Origin: Lunatimonas lonarensis
Lineage (GTDB): Bacteria > Bacteroidota > Bacteroidia > Cytophagales > Cyclobacteriaceae
Length of the DNA stretch: 64,000 bases
Reading direction: 5' to 3'
Assembly: GCF_000390185.1 (NCBI RefSeq)
Contig: NZ_AQHR01000104.1
Coordinates: 62,001 to 126,000, forward strand
The first letter of the stretch is position 1, and each line of letters starts with the position of its first letter. A program made the translations under genes and the position numbers. The notes under the pieces were generated by a model. It did no database searches. It had not been told where the DNA came from and was given only the letters and a program-made list of their open reading frames with translations. Below, one piece after another: positions 25,624 to 34,674 of the stretch.

Positions 25624-26532
25624 TCAATGAAATTTTTTTCTTTTCTGCGCTTGTTTGATCACGGATTCCTCCACAAACTCAATGATCTTGCCTGCAATAT
25701 TGATTCCGGTAGCCTTTTCTATCCCTTCCAGTCCTGGGGAACTGTTTACTTCCAATATCAGGGGGCCTCGGGAGGATTGTAGCATATCCACCCCCGCTAT
25801 GGCCAGTCCCAGTGCTTTGGCAGCATTCAGGGCAGCGGTTTTTTCTTCCTTGCTGAGTTTAATTACGGTCGCCTTTCCTCCACGGTGGAGATTGGAGCGA
25901 AACTCGCCCTCTGCACCCTGCCGTTTCATGGCCCCGACTACTTTATTGTTGACCACGAAAGCACGTATATCTGCTCCCTTTGCCTCTTTGATGAATTCCT
26001 GTACAATGATCCGTGCTTTTAGGCCATGAAACGCTTCGATGACAGATTGGCCGGCTTTTTTGGTCTCTGCCAATACGACTCCAAGCCCCTGTGTCCCCTC
26101 GAGTAGTTTGATGACCAAAGGAGCGCCGCCCACGCGCTCCACCAATTGCTTTTCGCCTCCTTTCGAGAAATTGGTAAACGCTGTTTTTGGCATTCCCAAG
26201 CCTTCTCTTGACAGTATCTGCAAACTGCGCAGCTTGTCTCTGCTTCGTACGATGGCTTGTGATTCAACGGCGGAAAAGGCACCGATCAACTCAAATTGAC
26301 GCACCACCGCAGTGCCATAAAAAGTTACAGAAGCACCGATTCTTGGTATAATCGCATCGATATCATCGAGTTTTTCCCCTTTGTAGATAATGGAAGGGCC
26401 TTCCTGTTCGATCACCAAATCACATAGCAGGTGGTCGATAACCTTTCCTTCATGACCGGCCTCCTGAATGGCCTGCATAATTCGTTTGGTCGAATAGAGA
26501 TGTGGATTTCGGGATAATACCGCAATCTTCAT
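25624..26532 (-). CDS. rimK: RimK-type ATP-grasp ligase (ribosomal protein S6 glutamate ligase)
   Basis: A 302-residue ATP-grasp ligase that in characterised cases adds glutamate residues to the C-terminus of ribosomal protein S6. It starts [14 protein letters not shown], and the ATP-grasp core shows [18 protein letters not shown] and a C-terminal metal site [12 protein letters not shown]. The retropepsin-like gene 70 bases upstream on the same strand supports the RimK assignment, because the two families co-occur widely. Other RimK-like enzymes act on different acceptors, so the exact substrate is inferred. Confidence 0.92.
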   Translation of the reverse strand: MKIAVLSRNPHLYSTKRIMQAIQEAGHEGKVIDHLLCDLVIEQEGPSIIYKGEKLDDIDAIIPRIGASVTFYGTAVVRQFELIGAFSAVESQAIVRSRDKLRSLQILSREGLGMPKTAFTNFSKGGEKQLVERVGGAPLVIKLLEGTQGLGVVLAETKKAGQSVIEAFHGLKARIIVQEFIKEAKGADIRAFVVNNKVVGAMKRQGAEGEFRSNLHRGGKATVIKLSKEEKTAALNAAKALGLAIAGVDMLQSSRGPLILEVNSSPGLEGIEKATGINIAGKIIEFVEESVIKQAQKRKKFH

Positions 26533-26601
26533 GGCCTAAGGTTCAATTGTTTATGTATCTCTTTTGTTGGCATTGTCAGCTGCCCTGTGGGTTTTGCTTG
26601 G

Positions 26602-27084
26602 TTAAATGGTGTCTGGTAAATCCGTGCCTTTTCCATGTTTTCGGCTACCGGCCAATTTTGCCATTTTTTTTGACTGATCGGTCAGATCAACATCCACAAC
26701 AAACCGACCCTTCAATGTCTTCCGGCCCAACAATATTTGGTTTCTCATTCGACTACGATCGGAAAGGGTGAACTCAGCATCAAACTTCTCGCCAAACAGC
26801 TCAATTGTGGTTGCAATTTGGTAACGGTTTTGCGCCTCTCCAAATGAGTTTTTTACACTTTTCACGGTGAAATCATCTGTTTCGATCACATTCCCGGTGT
26901 ATTTTGGGTGCCTTCGATCCAAAACCGTAAACCGAAGGTAGGATTTATCCCCTTTTTTGATCATCTCTGCATATTCCGAGTGAATGGAGCTGGTGTAGGC
27001 CCCGGTGTCCACCTTGCCACTGATTCCCCACAGATCCCAGTCGGGCAGATTGATTTTTTCCCTGCGTCCAATAACTTTCTTCAT
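26602..27084 (-). CDS. RimK-associated retropepsin-like protease (RimB/DUF785-type)
   Basis: A 160-residue protein of the family once called ATP-dependent zinc protease and now regarded as retropepsin-like. The active-site motif is DTGAYTSSIH near residue 26, where Asp of DTGA is the catalytic residue. A conserved second block, RNQILLGRKTLKGRFVVDV, lies near residue 115. Members are encoded beside rimK and are thought to remove or trim the glutamate tails. It lies upstream of rimK in the same direction. Family naming is from memory. Confidence 0.85.
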   Translation of the reverse strand: MKKVIGRREKINLPDWDLWGISGKVDTGAYTSSIHSEYAEMIKKGDKSYLRFTVLDRRHPKYTGNVIETDDFTVKSVKNSFGEAQNRYQIATTIELFGEKFDAEFTLSDRSRMRNQILLGRKTLKGRFVVDVDLTDQSKKMAKLAGSRKHGKGTDLPDTI

Positions 27085-27220
27085 GCGTATAATATTTTAT
27101 TCCAACGGTCAAATATTGCCCCTGCCAACCTGATCTGCTACGATCTTTTGGGGCGGTCGCATGGTTGGTAGTAATCCCATTGAGGGACAATAATTTCTGG
27201 CTTCATGTCATTCATTGGAT

Positions 27221-28348
27221 TTACCTCAAAATCCGGGCAACGGAGAGAGATAAATCCAAAGAAAGTATCTTGGAGTTTGCGTTTCGCTCCAGGTGTATGT
27301 AGGCCTCTCCCAATTGTTGGTAAATTTGATCTATTTTCTCCGTGGTAAGTACATTGGTTGCAAGCTTGTGGATAAATTCGCGCTCGCTCTCCGGGCTACG
27401 CATCAGTTGTGTTTGTTGACTTTTATCGATGAGGCATTCCCTAAGTACGTTTATGGCTGTGAGCAACAGGGTTTTCTGACTCTCTTTTGGGTAGGCGAAA
27501 AACTCTTCGGCAAACGCGCAGATGGCGTTGATATCTCTTCCGTAACAAATTCGCAGCCAGTCTCGAACTTTGGAAGTATTTTCGTCTTTGACTTCGTCGG
27601 CAAGCAGAAAAGCCTCCCGCATAGAGCCATCGGCAAGAGGTGCCAACTGAAGGGCCGCTGACTCGCTGCATAGACCTCGATCAACTAGCTCAGAGATGAT
27701 TTCCTCATCTGAAAAGCCACGTATCAATACTTTTTGTGTTCGTGAGAGAATGGTGGTTAGGAGTCTTTCCGGATGATGGGAGACCATGAAAAACAGGGTT
27801 TTTGCCGGGGGCTCTTCGAGTATTTTGAGAAGGGCATTTGCCGATTGCAGGTTCATAAGCTCCGGTGTCCAGATCAGCATGATTTTATATCCGCCCTCAA
27901 ATGATTTGAGCGAGAGGGTTTGTATGATTTGTTTGGCGCCTGCCTTTGAAATAATCAATTGTCGGTCAAAGCCGGAATACAAAATCCAGTCATGTAGATT
28001 CGAATAGGGGTTGTTCAATAAAAAGCTGCGCCATGGTTTCAGAATATCCACCTTTTTTTTGGGCTCATCGTCGCTGTCGGGGATTAAAGAGCCGGGAATT
28101 GGGAAGGCGAAATTCAGGTCTGGATGGATTAATTTTGCTACTTTTTGACAGGAAGGACAGGTACCGCAAGAATCTGTTGGGCTTGGATTTTCGCAATTTA
28201 CATAGGCGGCCAGTGCCAACGCCATGGGGAGTGCGGCACTTCCCTCCGGGCCATGAAACAGCAATGCGTGCGCGAGGTGATCCTGGCGGCTAGCCTGAAT
28301 CAGCTTTGATTTGGTTTCGGATAATCCTGGAATCGATGAAAACTGCAT
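27221..28348 (-). CDS. holB: DNA polymerase III subunit delta prime
   Basis: A 375-residue clamp-loader subunit. The N-terminus (HALLFHGPEGSAALPMALALA) resembles a AAA+ ATPase but with a degenerate P-loop (GPEGSA), as is normal for delta prime, which does not hydrolyse ATP. A four-cysteine zinc module, CENPSPTDSCGTCPSC, follows near residue 53. The segment LLKILEEPPAKTLFFM is the usual sensor/SRC-like region. It is the last gene before the GlmU-like gene, 20 bases downstream of it. Confidence 0.92.
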   Translation of the reverse strand: MQFSSIPGLSETKSKLIQASRQDHLAHALLFHGPEGSAALPMALALAAYVNCENPSPTDSCGTCPSCQKVAKLIHPDLNFAFPIPGSLIPDSDDEPKKKVDILKPWRSFLLNNPYSNLHDWILYSGFDRQLIISKAGAKQIIQTLSLKSFEGGYKIMLIWTPELMNLQSANALLKILEEPPAKTLFFMVSHHPERLLTTILSRTQKVLIRGFSDEEIISELVDRGLCSESAALQLAPLADGSMREAFLLADEVKDENTSKVRDWLRICYGRDINAICAFAEEFFAYPKESQKTLLLTAINVLRECLIDKSQQTQLMRSPESEREFIHKLATNVLTTEKIDQIYQQLGEAYIHLERNANSKILSLDLSLSVARILR

Positions 28349-28368
28349 AGTTAGCCCCGTAAAAATAG

Positions 28369-29568
28369 TTAAAAATCCTTATCCCAGATCCTAAATGACC
28401 TCGTCAATTCAAAAACATGCTGCAATATTGACCTGTCTACTTCCAAAAAAGATTCACCTTTCAATGCCATTGCCCTTGAGGCGGCATCTTCAAACTTCTT
28501 CAGTTCAAATGAACTGAATCCGGTTGGACCACCCCAAGCAAACGATGGGACCAGTTTCTTAGGAAAGCCCTCTCCGAACAAGTTGGCACCCACTCCGACC
28601 ACTGTCCCAGAGTTGAGCATCGTGCTGATTGCAAGCTTCGCATGGTCTCCGATGAAAGAACCACAAAATTGTAATCCGGAGTCCACGAAGTTCTCCTTCG
28701 GATAGCTCCAAACCCGTATGCTGCTGTGGTTGTTTTTCATATTGGATGTATTTGTGTTTGCTCCCAGATTGCACCATTCCCCTACCACCGAATTGCCCAG
28801 ATAACCATCATGTGACTTATTGCTATATCCCTGAAATACCGAGTTGGAAACCTCCCCCCCTACTTTGCACTTCGGGCCTATCGTAATGTCACCCCGCATT
28901 TTGGATCCCATACTTAACACCGATTCCTCGCAGATGGCAAAGGGTCCTCGAATCAGGTTTCCCTCCAGGATCTGTACGTTTTTTCCAATGTAGACAGGTC
29001 CGTTTTCTGCATTGATAATGGACGCCCTGATGGAAGCCCCCGGTTCTATAAATACATTTGACTCCTTATAGATATGCGTATAGGCATCAGAGCAGCCTGA
29101 GGAAATTCGTCGTCTCGTGAGTAGGGTAAAATCAGCGCGAATTTGGTCACCATTGAATTGAAATAGGTTCCAAAGGTTTTTCAAAACCACAACAGGGCTA
29201 TCGACGGTAAGTCCAATTTTGAAGCTGCTTTTCTCAAATGAACAATTTTTGGGATCCTGACTGTAGAAAGCGATTAGTGTATCGTTTTGCCAAAGTGATT
29301 CAGTTTTGTCCAATGCAAGAATCCGTTCCGCGAGTCGGGCATCGGGAAATACCGCAGAGTTGATCATCCACGCGGGCTGGTTGTTATAGGGGAATTTTTG
29401 CTGTAGGTAGGGTGCAGTCAAAACACCCGTTTTGTGAGACAAATAGGCTTCCCATTTCTCTTTGATTTTCAATATTCCAATCCGAAGATCCGCGATTGGT
29501 CGGGTGAATGTAAGCGGTAGAAGATTTTCCCGCAATTTGGGGTCATCAAAAAGAATGAAGTAGTCCAT
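28369..29568 (-). CDS. GlmU-like sugar nucleotidyltransferase
   Basis: A 399-residue protein with an N-terminal nucleotidyltransferase-like half (LFDDPKLRENLLPLTFTRPIADLRIG) and a C-terminal left-handed beta-helix of hexapeptide repeats (about 190-350, for example IGKNVQILEGNLIRGPF and ISTMLNSGTVVGVG). This layout matches the Bacteroidota proteins annotated as GlmU family or putative sugar nucleotidyl transferase. Whether it transfers uridylyl groups is unproven, since the canonical GlmU N-terminal loop is not clear. The gene lies in the same direction as holB. Confidence 0.85.
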   Translation of the reverse strand: MDYFILFDDPKLRENLLPLTFTRPIADLRIGILKIKEKWEAYLSHKTGVLTAPYLQQKFPYNNQPAWMINSAVFPDARLAERILALDKTESLWQNDTLIAFYSQDPKNCSFEKSSFKIGLTVDSPVVVLKNLWNLFQFNGDQIRADFTLLTRRRISSGCSDAYTHIYKESNVFIEPGASIRASIINAENGPVYIGKNVQILEGNLIRGPFAICEESVLSMGSKMRGDITIGPKCKVGGEVSNSVFQGYSNKSHDGYLGNSVVGEWCNLGANTNTSNMKNNHSSIRVWSYPKENFVDSGLQFCGSFIGDHAKLAISTMLNSGTVVGVGANLFGEGFPKKLVPSFAWGGPTGFSSFELKKFEDAASRAMALKGESFLEVDRSILQHVFELTRSFRIWDKDF

Positions 29569-29577
29569 ACCTGCAAA

Positions 29578-29618
29578 AATAAAAAAGTCTGCCGGATTAA
29601 ATCAATCCGCAGACTTTT
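29578..29618 (-). terminator. Intrinsic terminator after rpmE
   Basis: On the reverse strand AGTCTGCGGATT pairs with AATCCGGCAGACT (one bulge) and runs into a T-tract at 29578-29586. It lies 25 bases after the rpmE stop. Confidence 0.8.
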
Positions 29619-29642
29619 AGTGTACTATATAAAGAAAATTTC

Positions 29643-29888
29643 TTAGTTTTTCTTGTATCTTTTGTTGAATTTTTCCACCCTTCCGGCAGTATCCAAGAGC
29701 ATCTTCTTTCCGGTGTAAAACGGATGGGAAGCCGAACTTACCTCTATTTTTACGAGCGGATATTCCTTGCCGTCCTCCCACTCGATCGTTTCCTTTGTTT
29801 CTATAGTGGATTTGGTCAGGAATTTATACTCACTGGACGTGTCAAAGAAAACAACTTCTCTGTAATTAGGGTGAATGTCTTTTTTCAT
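29643..29888 (-). CDS. rpmE: 50S ribosomal protein L31, type B
   Basis: An 81-residue L31 of the type B (zinc-independent) form. The N-terminus is [16 protein letters not shown], and it lacks the CxxC zinc motifs of type A L31. The conserved [24 protein letters not shown] block is present across its middle and end. The start at 29888 was preferred over a Met nine codons upstream because L31 proteins begin MK.DIHP. It is monocistronic, with its own promoter about 160 bases upstream and its own terminator. Confidence 0.96.
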   Translation of the reverse strand: MKKDIHPNYREVVFFDTSSEYKFLTKSTIETKETIEWEDGKEYPLVKIEVSSASHPFYTGKKMLLDTAGRVEKFNKRYKKN

Positions 29889-30044
29889 TTGTGTGTTATT
29901 TAATCTTTTTATCATCCCCCAGATTCCGCATTAGGTCAGTGCAGACAAAAATGGTGAGTTACCTTTCCCATTATAAGGTGCACTTTTATGGTTGATCCCG
30001 GTAGGACTTTTTGTTTAATTTTCTTATCTGTTGAAATTGAGGCA

Positions 30045-30076
30045 CAAATTTACCGCTTTTGGGAGTCCATTCCAAA
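30045..30076 (-). promoter_or_regulatory. Bacteroidota-type promoter for rpmE
   Basis: On the reverse strand TTTG (30073-30076) is followed after 20 bases by TAAATTTG (30045-30052), a full match. The start would be near 30038, leaving a leader of about 150 bases before rpmE, long for a ribosomal gene. The rest of the 29889-30198 gap holds only the weak forward promoter at 30107. Confidence 0.6.
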
Positions 30077-30106
30077 CCTTTTTTCATAAAAACTTTAGTG
30101 TTGCGA

Positions 30107-30135
30107 TTGAATTTCAGAGATAAAGTTTACTTTAG
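30107..30135 (+). promoter_or_regulatory. Possible promoter for the RemB/Wzi-like gene
   Basis: TTG at 30107-30109, 18 bases, then TACTTTAG at 30128-30135, one mismatch from TAnnTTTG. It sits 64 bases before the start codon. Confidence 0.35.
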
Positions 30136-30198
30136 CCTGTGCAATGGGGTAGGTAGGGTGACCCCTTGGTCAGGCAAATTAATGGATCGATCGGGATA

Positions 30199-31872
30199 AT
30201 GGTGAGATTTTTGGTTTTGTTTTTTCTTTCTACTGGCTTTACCGTGGGGGGGGTTGGACAAAGTGCCTATATCAACTTCAATCGGGAATATTATCACCTA
30301 GTGGATCGGTACGAGATTAAACGTGGCAATTTTATAGAAGGGTTTCATACCGGCATAAAGCCCTATCGGCGGGATCACGTAGCAGACTATATTGGTAAGC
30401 TAGCTGAAGATTCGGTTTTTGTTAATTCGAAGGATCAGTTTAATCTCCGTTATCTGGCCGGAGATAATTGGGAGTTTATTTATGAAAACGCACCGGAGTC
30501 CGACCTGAGTCCGCTTCGATTTATCTATGAAACACCTTCCGATTTTTTTTACTACCGGGACAGGTCCTTTGATCTGCACATAAATCCCGTATTGTACTTA
30601 AATGTGGGTGCAGAACCTAGCGAAAGTAATCCGCGGTTTAGGAATACCCGTGGAATGGAAGTGCGAGGTAGTGTGGATCGAAAGATCGGATTCTATACCT
30701 TTTTGTCTACAACGGAACTACGTTTTCCAACCTGGGTGGCATCCTATGCGGTCGGCAATGGAGCGGTTCCGGGGCAGGGGTTCTGGAAGAGGTATGGGGG
30801 GGACGGATACTCGTTTCTTTCTGCAACCGGATATATTTCCTTTCAGGCTACCGAACATGTGTCGCTTCAGTTTGGGCAGGACCGTAATTTTGTAGGAGAG
30901 GGATATAGGTCTATGATCTTGTCCGATTTTTCCAACCCGTACATGTTTCTTAAGATCAATACCAACATTTGGAAGTTGAACCTTACCAACCTGTGGGGAC
31001 AAATGAACGCTGACGTGCTCTATGACCGAGGGGCACCGACAGATGGACGCTATCCCCAGAAATGGTTTAGCCATCATCGGCTGTCCGCAAACCTGGGGAG
31101 AAGAATAAATGTAGGCCTTTTTGAGTCAGTAATGGCCAGTCAGTTTGATTGGAACTACCTAAGTCCACTTATTTTTCACCGATGGGTAGAGCATCAACTA
31201 GGATCTCCCGATAAAGTAATGTTGGGGCTGGATATGAAGTGGAATCTTCCCAAGCGAATGCAGGCCTATGGCCAGTTCGCGCTCGACGAGTTTGTGTTCA
31301 ACGAGTTTTTTGGAATCGGTGGTAAGCAATCCAGTCGCAATAAGTATGGTCTGCAGTTCGGCATTAAGGCGATTGATCTGTTAGGGGTTTCAAATCTTGA
31401 TCTCCAGCTGGAGTACAATCAGGCCAGGCCTTATACCTACCAAGAAAAATTTGATTTCCAGTCTTTTACCAATTACCGGACTCCGTTGACCCATCCATTA
31501 GGGGCAAATTTTCGCGAAGGAGTGGGTATTTTGCGCTACCAAATGACTCCCCGTCTAAATTTCCAAGGGTTTTTGGTATACCAGTATTTTGGAGCGGATC
31601 CGGATGACTTGTCAAACTTTGGTGGGGATTTGCTAAAGAATCGAGTCAATAATAGCACTGGACTTTTTGGCAACGTGATTGGGCAAGGAGACCCAACTAG
31701 GGTGTGGTTGGGTAACCTGGTGGCAACTTTCATGGTAAGGCATAATATGTTTTTCGACCTGGGGGCAACCTACCGGAACAGGTATATGATTGAAACGGCC
31801 CGTTCGGAAGAAACCCATTTTTTACAGGTGTCTTTACGGTTGAATATGGCTCGATTTGATTATAATTTTTGA
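30199..31872 (+). CDS. Outer-membrane protein, RemB/Wzi-like
   Basis: A 557-residue exported protein. The signal peptide starts at MVRFLVLFFLSTGFTVGG, and the ATG at 30199 was chosen because it begins the signal (an upstream GTG at 30166 does not). The mature region is beta-rich with repeated aromatic girdle residues (for example HVSLQFGQDRNFVGEGYR and YGLQFGIKAIDLL), as in the large barrels of the capsule-assembly Wzi group and the gliding protein RemB of Bacteroidota. The segment FHTGIKPYRRDHVADY near residue 45 fits that group. It may anchor or organise surface polysaccharide made by the locus at 43-64 kb, but this is only inference. Confidence 0.6.
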   Translation: MVRFLVLFFLSTGFTVGGVGQSAYINFNREYYHLVDRYEIKRGNFIEGFHTGIKPYRRDHVADYIGKLAEDSVFVNSKDQFNLRYLAGDNWEFIYENAPESDLSPLRFIYETPSDFFYYRDRSFDLHINPVLYLNVGAEPSESNPRFRNTRGMEVRGSVDRKIGFYTFLSTTELRFPTWVASYAVGNGAVPGQGFWKRYGGDGYSFLSATGYISFQATEHVSLQFGQDRNFVGEGYRSMILSDFSNPYMFLKINTNIWKLNLTNLWGQMNADVLYDRGAPTDGRYPQKWFSHHRLSANLGRRINVGLFESVMASQFDWNYLSPLIFHRWVEHQLGSPDKVMLGLDMKWNLPKRMQAYGQFALDEFVFNEFFGIGGKQSSRNKYGLQFGIKAIDLLGVSNLDLQLEYNQARPYTYQEKFDFQSFTNYRTPLTHPLGANFREGVGILRYQMTPRLNFQGFLVYQYFGADPDDLSNFGGDLLKNRVNNSTGLFGNVIGQGDPTRVWLGNLVATFMVRHNMFFDLGATYRNRYMIETARSEETHFLQVSLRLNMARFDYNF

Positions 31873-32028
31873 CAGTAAAAAGGTGATACTGCTGCATCAA
31901 ATCCTGATTTTTGCTATTGGCTTTTTTTAGATAGGGGGGCTTTGTAAAAAAGGCATGGCGAAAAACCTTTTAGCTGTGGGTTCGGTTTTGTAACTTTAGG
32001 TATTTTAAACCAAAACATGATTTTGACG

Positions 32029-32385
32029 ATGGAAAAGGTGAACAGTATACTTCAGTTGATAAGCGCATTATTTTTCGGCGTAGCTTTGGTGTTTTTCTTG
32101 ACCTATGATAGGATGTGGGATCAACCCCTTGAATCAAGTTTAGTAGTGAGTTGGATGCTGGTGGGCTTGCTAGTACATTTGTTGGTTTGGGGATCTACAT
32201 CCTTGGTGAAGCGGAACCTTATGAAAGAAGTCGCCTCTGTTGAGACGGAAAAGAAGGAATTAAAGGCGTTGCTTTTTGATTTGGAAAGGGCAAATAAATC
32301 TGGTAGGTTAGACCGCAAAATGGACAGTGGGGAAATCACGGATCGGGATTCGTCATCCATTAAGCCAAGAGAAAATTTCAAATAA
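32029..32385 (+). CDS. Small membrane protein with coiled-coil tail
   Basis: A 118-residue protein with two hydrophobic helices (about 6-24 and 39-59), followed by a charged, probably coiled-coil segment (KEVASVETEKKELKALLFDL). The tail ends in a polar, likely disordered stretch. No family is recognised. An upstream ATG at 32017 adds four residues. It lies 64 bases before the Mg-chelatase-like gene and may be co-transcribed with it. The box TAACTTTA (31991-31998) is a weak -7 candidate. Confidence 0.6.
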   Translation: MEKVNSILQLISALFFGVALVFFLTYDRMWDQPLESSLVVSWMLVGLLVHLLVWGSTSLVKRNLMKEVASVETEKKELKALLFDLERANKSGRLDRKMDSGEITDRDSSSIKPRENFK

Positions 32386-32449
32386 CGCTTTTTATTGGGT
32401 AAAACCCCGATTTTGGAAAATGTTTTTGTAGTAGCTAAACTGATTTTGG

Positions 32450-33988
32450 ATGGTTGCAAAGACTTTTGGTAGTGCGGTGTCTGGAGTAGACGCCAAGCTG
32501 ATTACCATCGAGGTGAACGTTGGCCAGGGTACCAGTTTCTACATGGTAGGTCTGCCCGATAGTGCTGTGAAAGAGAGTCAGCAGCGGGTAGAGTCCGCTC
32601 TGAAGTTCTTCGGATACCGCATGCCTCGGCAAAAGGTAGTCGTTAACCTCGCTCCGGCTGATATTCGGAAGGAGGGTTCCTCATACGATTTGCCGATTGC
32701 CATGGGGATTTTGCAGGCGTCTGAGCAGGTGGTATTTCCGGCATTGGAAGAATACCTCATTATGGGCGAATTATCCTTGGACGGTGCGCTTCGTCCCATC
32801 AAAGGGGTGCTTCCCATTGCTATTGAGGGAAGAAGGCGAGGGTATCGGGGATTCATTCTTCCAAGGGAAAATGCGGCAGAGGCTTCCATCGTAAACAACC
32901 TGGATATTATAGGTGTAGAGACCTTAGAGGAAGCAATTCATTTTCTAGAGGGCAGCTTGGCCATTGATCCCACGGTTACAGAAACCCGAGATATTTTTTA
33001 TCATTCGCTTACAGATTACGAGTTTGATTTTTCGGATGTTCAGGGCCAGGAGAATATTAAGCGAGCCATGGAAATTGCCGCTGCGGGAGGGCACAATGTG
33101 ATCATGATCGGTCCTCCGGGAGCAGGTAAGACGATGTTGGCAAAGCGATTGCCCTCCATCTTGCCACCCTTGAGTTTACATGAGGCGCTTGAGACCACCA
33201 AGATCCATTCAGTGGCGGGTAAATTGGGCGCATCGGCGTCCCTAATAGCTCAGCGACCATTTCGGTCGCCCCATCACACCATCAGCGACGTAGCCTTGGT
33301 GGGGGGAGGAGGCAATCCCCAGCCTGGTGAGATCTCTCTTTCCCATAATGGTGTTTTGTTTTTGGATGAACTTCCCGAGTTTAAGCGGACGGTACTTGAG
33401 GTGATGCGTCAGCCATTGGAAGAAAGGAAGGTAACCATCTCGAGAGCAAAAGTATCTGTGGATTTTCCGGCAAACTTTATGTTGATAGCCAGTATGAACC
33501 CTTGCCCCTGTGGGTATTACAATCATCCGGAGAAGGAGTGCGTTTGCGGCCCTGGTGTGGTTCAAAAGTACCTGAACAAAGTGAGTGGTCCTCTTCTGGA
33601 TCGGATCGATTTGCACGTGGAGGTAACCCCCGTGAGGTTTGATGAGATGACCTCAAACAGGAAAGCTGAGTCTAGTAGTGCCATCCGGGAACGTGTCACA
33701 AATGCAAGGGAAAGACAGGTGGCTAGGTTTGAAGGACATAAAGATGTTTATTGCAACGCTATGATGCCTTCACACATGGTAAAAGAAGTGTGCGTGATAA
33801 ATGATGCCGGGAAAGCTCTTCTGAAGACGGCGATGGAACGGCTCGGCCTGTCGGCACGGGCTTACGATCGGATTCTGAAAGTCTCTAAGACCATTTCCGA
33901 CCTAGCTGGATCAGATGATATCAGAGTGGAGCATCTTGCCGAAGCGATCCAATACAGGAGTTTGGATAGGGAGGGCTGGGCTGGCTAA
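32450..33988 (+). CDS. comM: YifB/ComM family AAA ATPase (Mg-chelatase-like)
   Basis: A 512-residue AAA+ protein. The N-terminal region (about 1-170) is the ComM/YifB domain, with a GLPDSAVKESQQRVESAL segment. The AAA core has Walker A GPPGAGKT at about residues 221-228 and Walker B LFLDELPEF near 305. A cysteine-rich stretch, NPCPCGYYNHPEKECVC, follows near 348, and the C-terminal lid contains LSARAYDRILKVSKTI. ComM helps branch migration in natural transformation in some bacteria; other members have no known role. The symbol is by family only. No chelatase partner genes are nearby. Confidence 0.92.
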   Translation: MVAKTFGSAVSGVDAKLITIEVNVGQGTSFYMVGLPDSAVKESQQRVESALKFFGYRMPRQKVVVNLAPADIRKEGSSYDLPIAMGILQASEQVVFPALEEYLIMGELSLDGALRPIKGVLPIAIEGRRRGYRGFILPRENAAEASIVNNLDIIGVETLEEAIHFLEGSLAIDPTVTETRDIFYHSLTDYEFDFSDVQGQENIKRAMEIAAAGGHNVIMIGPPGAGKTMLAKRLPSILPPLSLHEALETTKIHSVAGKLGASASLIAQRPFRSPHHTISDVALVGGGGNPQPGEISLSHNGVLFLDELPEFKRTVLEVMRQPLEERKVTISRAKVSVDFPANFMLIASMNPCPCGYYNHPEKECVCGPGVVQKYLNKVSGPLLDRIDLHVEVTPVRFDEMTSNRKAESSSAIRERVTNARERQVARFEGHKDVYCNAMMPSHMVKEVCVINDAGKALLKTAMERLGLSARAYDRILKVSKTISDLAGSDDIRVEHLAEAIQYRSLDREGWAG

Positions 33989-34208
33989 TGGGGTTCAATT
34001 CTCCCGGATTCATAAATTTATTTGCGGATCATTTGGATTCTATTCCATTTGTTATTTTCTTTAGAGAGCAATTTAACAGCACCCTACCCCATCTAACTAC
34101 TTGTAAATTAGTTTAATCATTGCGTCAAGGATATCCTAAACCTAAGGAATATTCCTACCGCGGTGATATGCGGTATGCTGTTTTTTTCTCAGCTAAAAAG
34201 TAACAGCA

Positions 34209-34652
34209 ATGTGGTCTAAAGACAAAAGAATCCAAGAAGAGCTTGGCGTGGCAAGTTCCACCTCTGTGTTTGCCGCAGGCCTGAATATGACAGGCGAGAT
34301 TCACTCGAACAGCGATATCCGTATTGAAGGAGAAATAAAAGGAGTGATCGTAACCAAAAGGAAATTGGTGATTAGTCCCTCCGGTTCGATCCAGGGAGAT
34401 GTCTGGGCACAGGAGGTCTGCGTAATGGGAGAAATAATAGGCAATCTTTCCATCAAAGGCTTGGCCCGGTTTACAGCTACCTCAAAAGTCAGGGGAGAGG
34501 TCACTTCTTCCAATATCGAGATAGAGGCGGGCTGTGATTTTGAAGGAAGCATTAGACGACTAGATGATAATTTACAGGATGAACCGATCCTGAAGCCGCT
34601 GAAAATGATCCGTATGTCGCAATCAGAACCCAAAAAGACTGCAGTGATATAA
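34209..34652 (+). CDS. Bactofilin (second copy)
   Basis: A 147-residue bactofilin with the beta-helix region at about 20-115 (for example SNSDIRIEGEIKGVIVTK and VWAQEVCVMGEIIGNLSI). It is shorter than the copy at 20865 and has a shorter tail. It lies just after a 220-base gap that contains no convincing promoter but holds a weak hairpin near 34158. It is convergent with the PLP-enzyme gene, 22 bases apart. It lacks a leader element of the type seen at the other copy. Confidence 0.9.
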   Translation: MWSKDKRIQEELGVASSTSVFAAGLNMTGEIHSNSDIRIEGEIKGVIVTKRKLVISPSGSIQGDVWAQEVCVMGEIIGNLSIKGLARFTATSKVRGEVTSSNIEIEAGCDFEGSIRRLDDNLQDEPILKPLKMIRMSQSEPKKTAVI

Positions 34653-34674
34653 TCATAGGAAAACGAAAGGCGAA

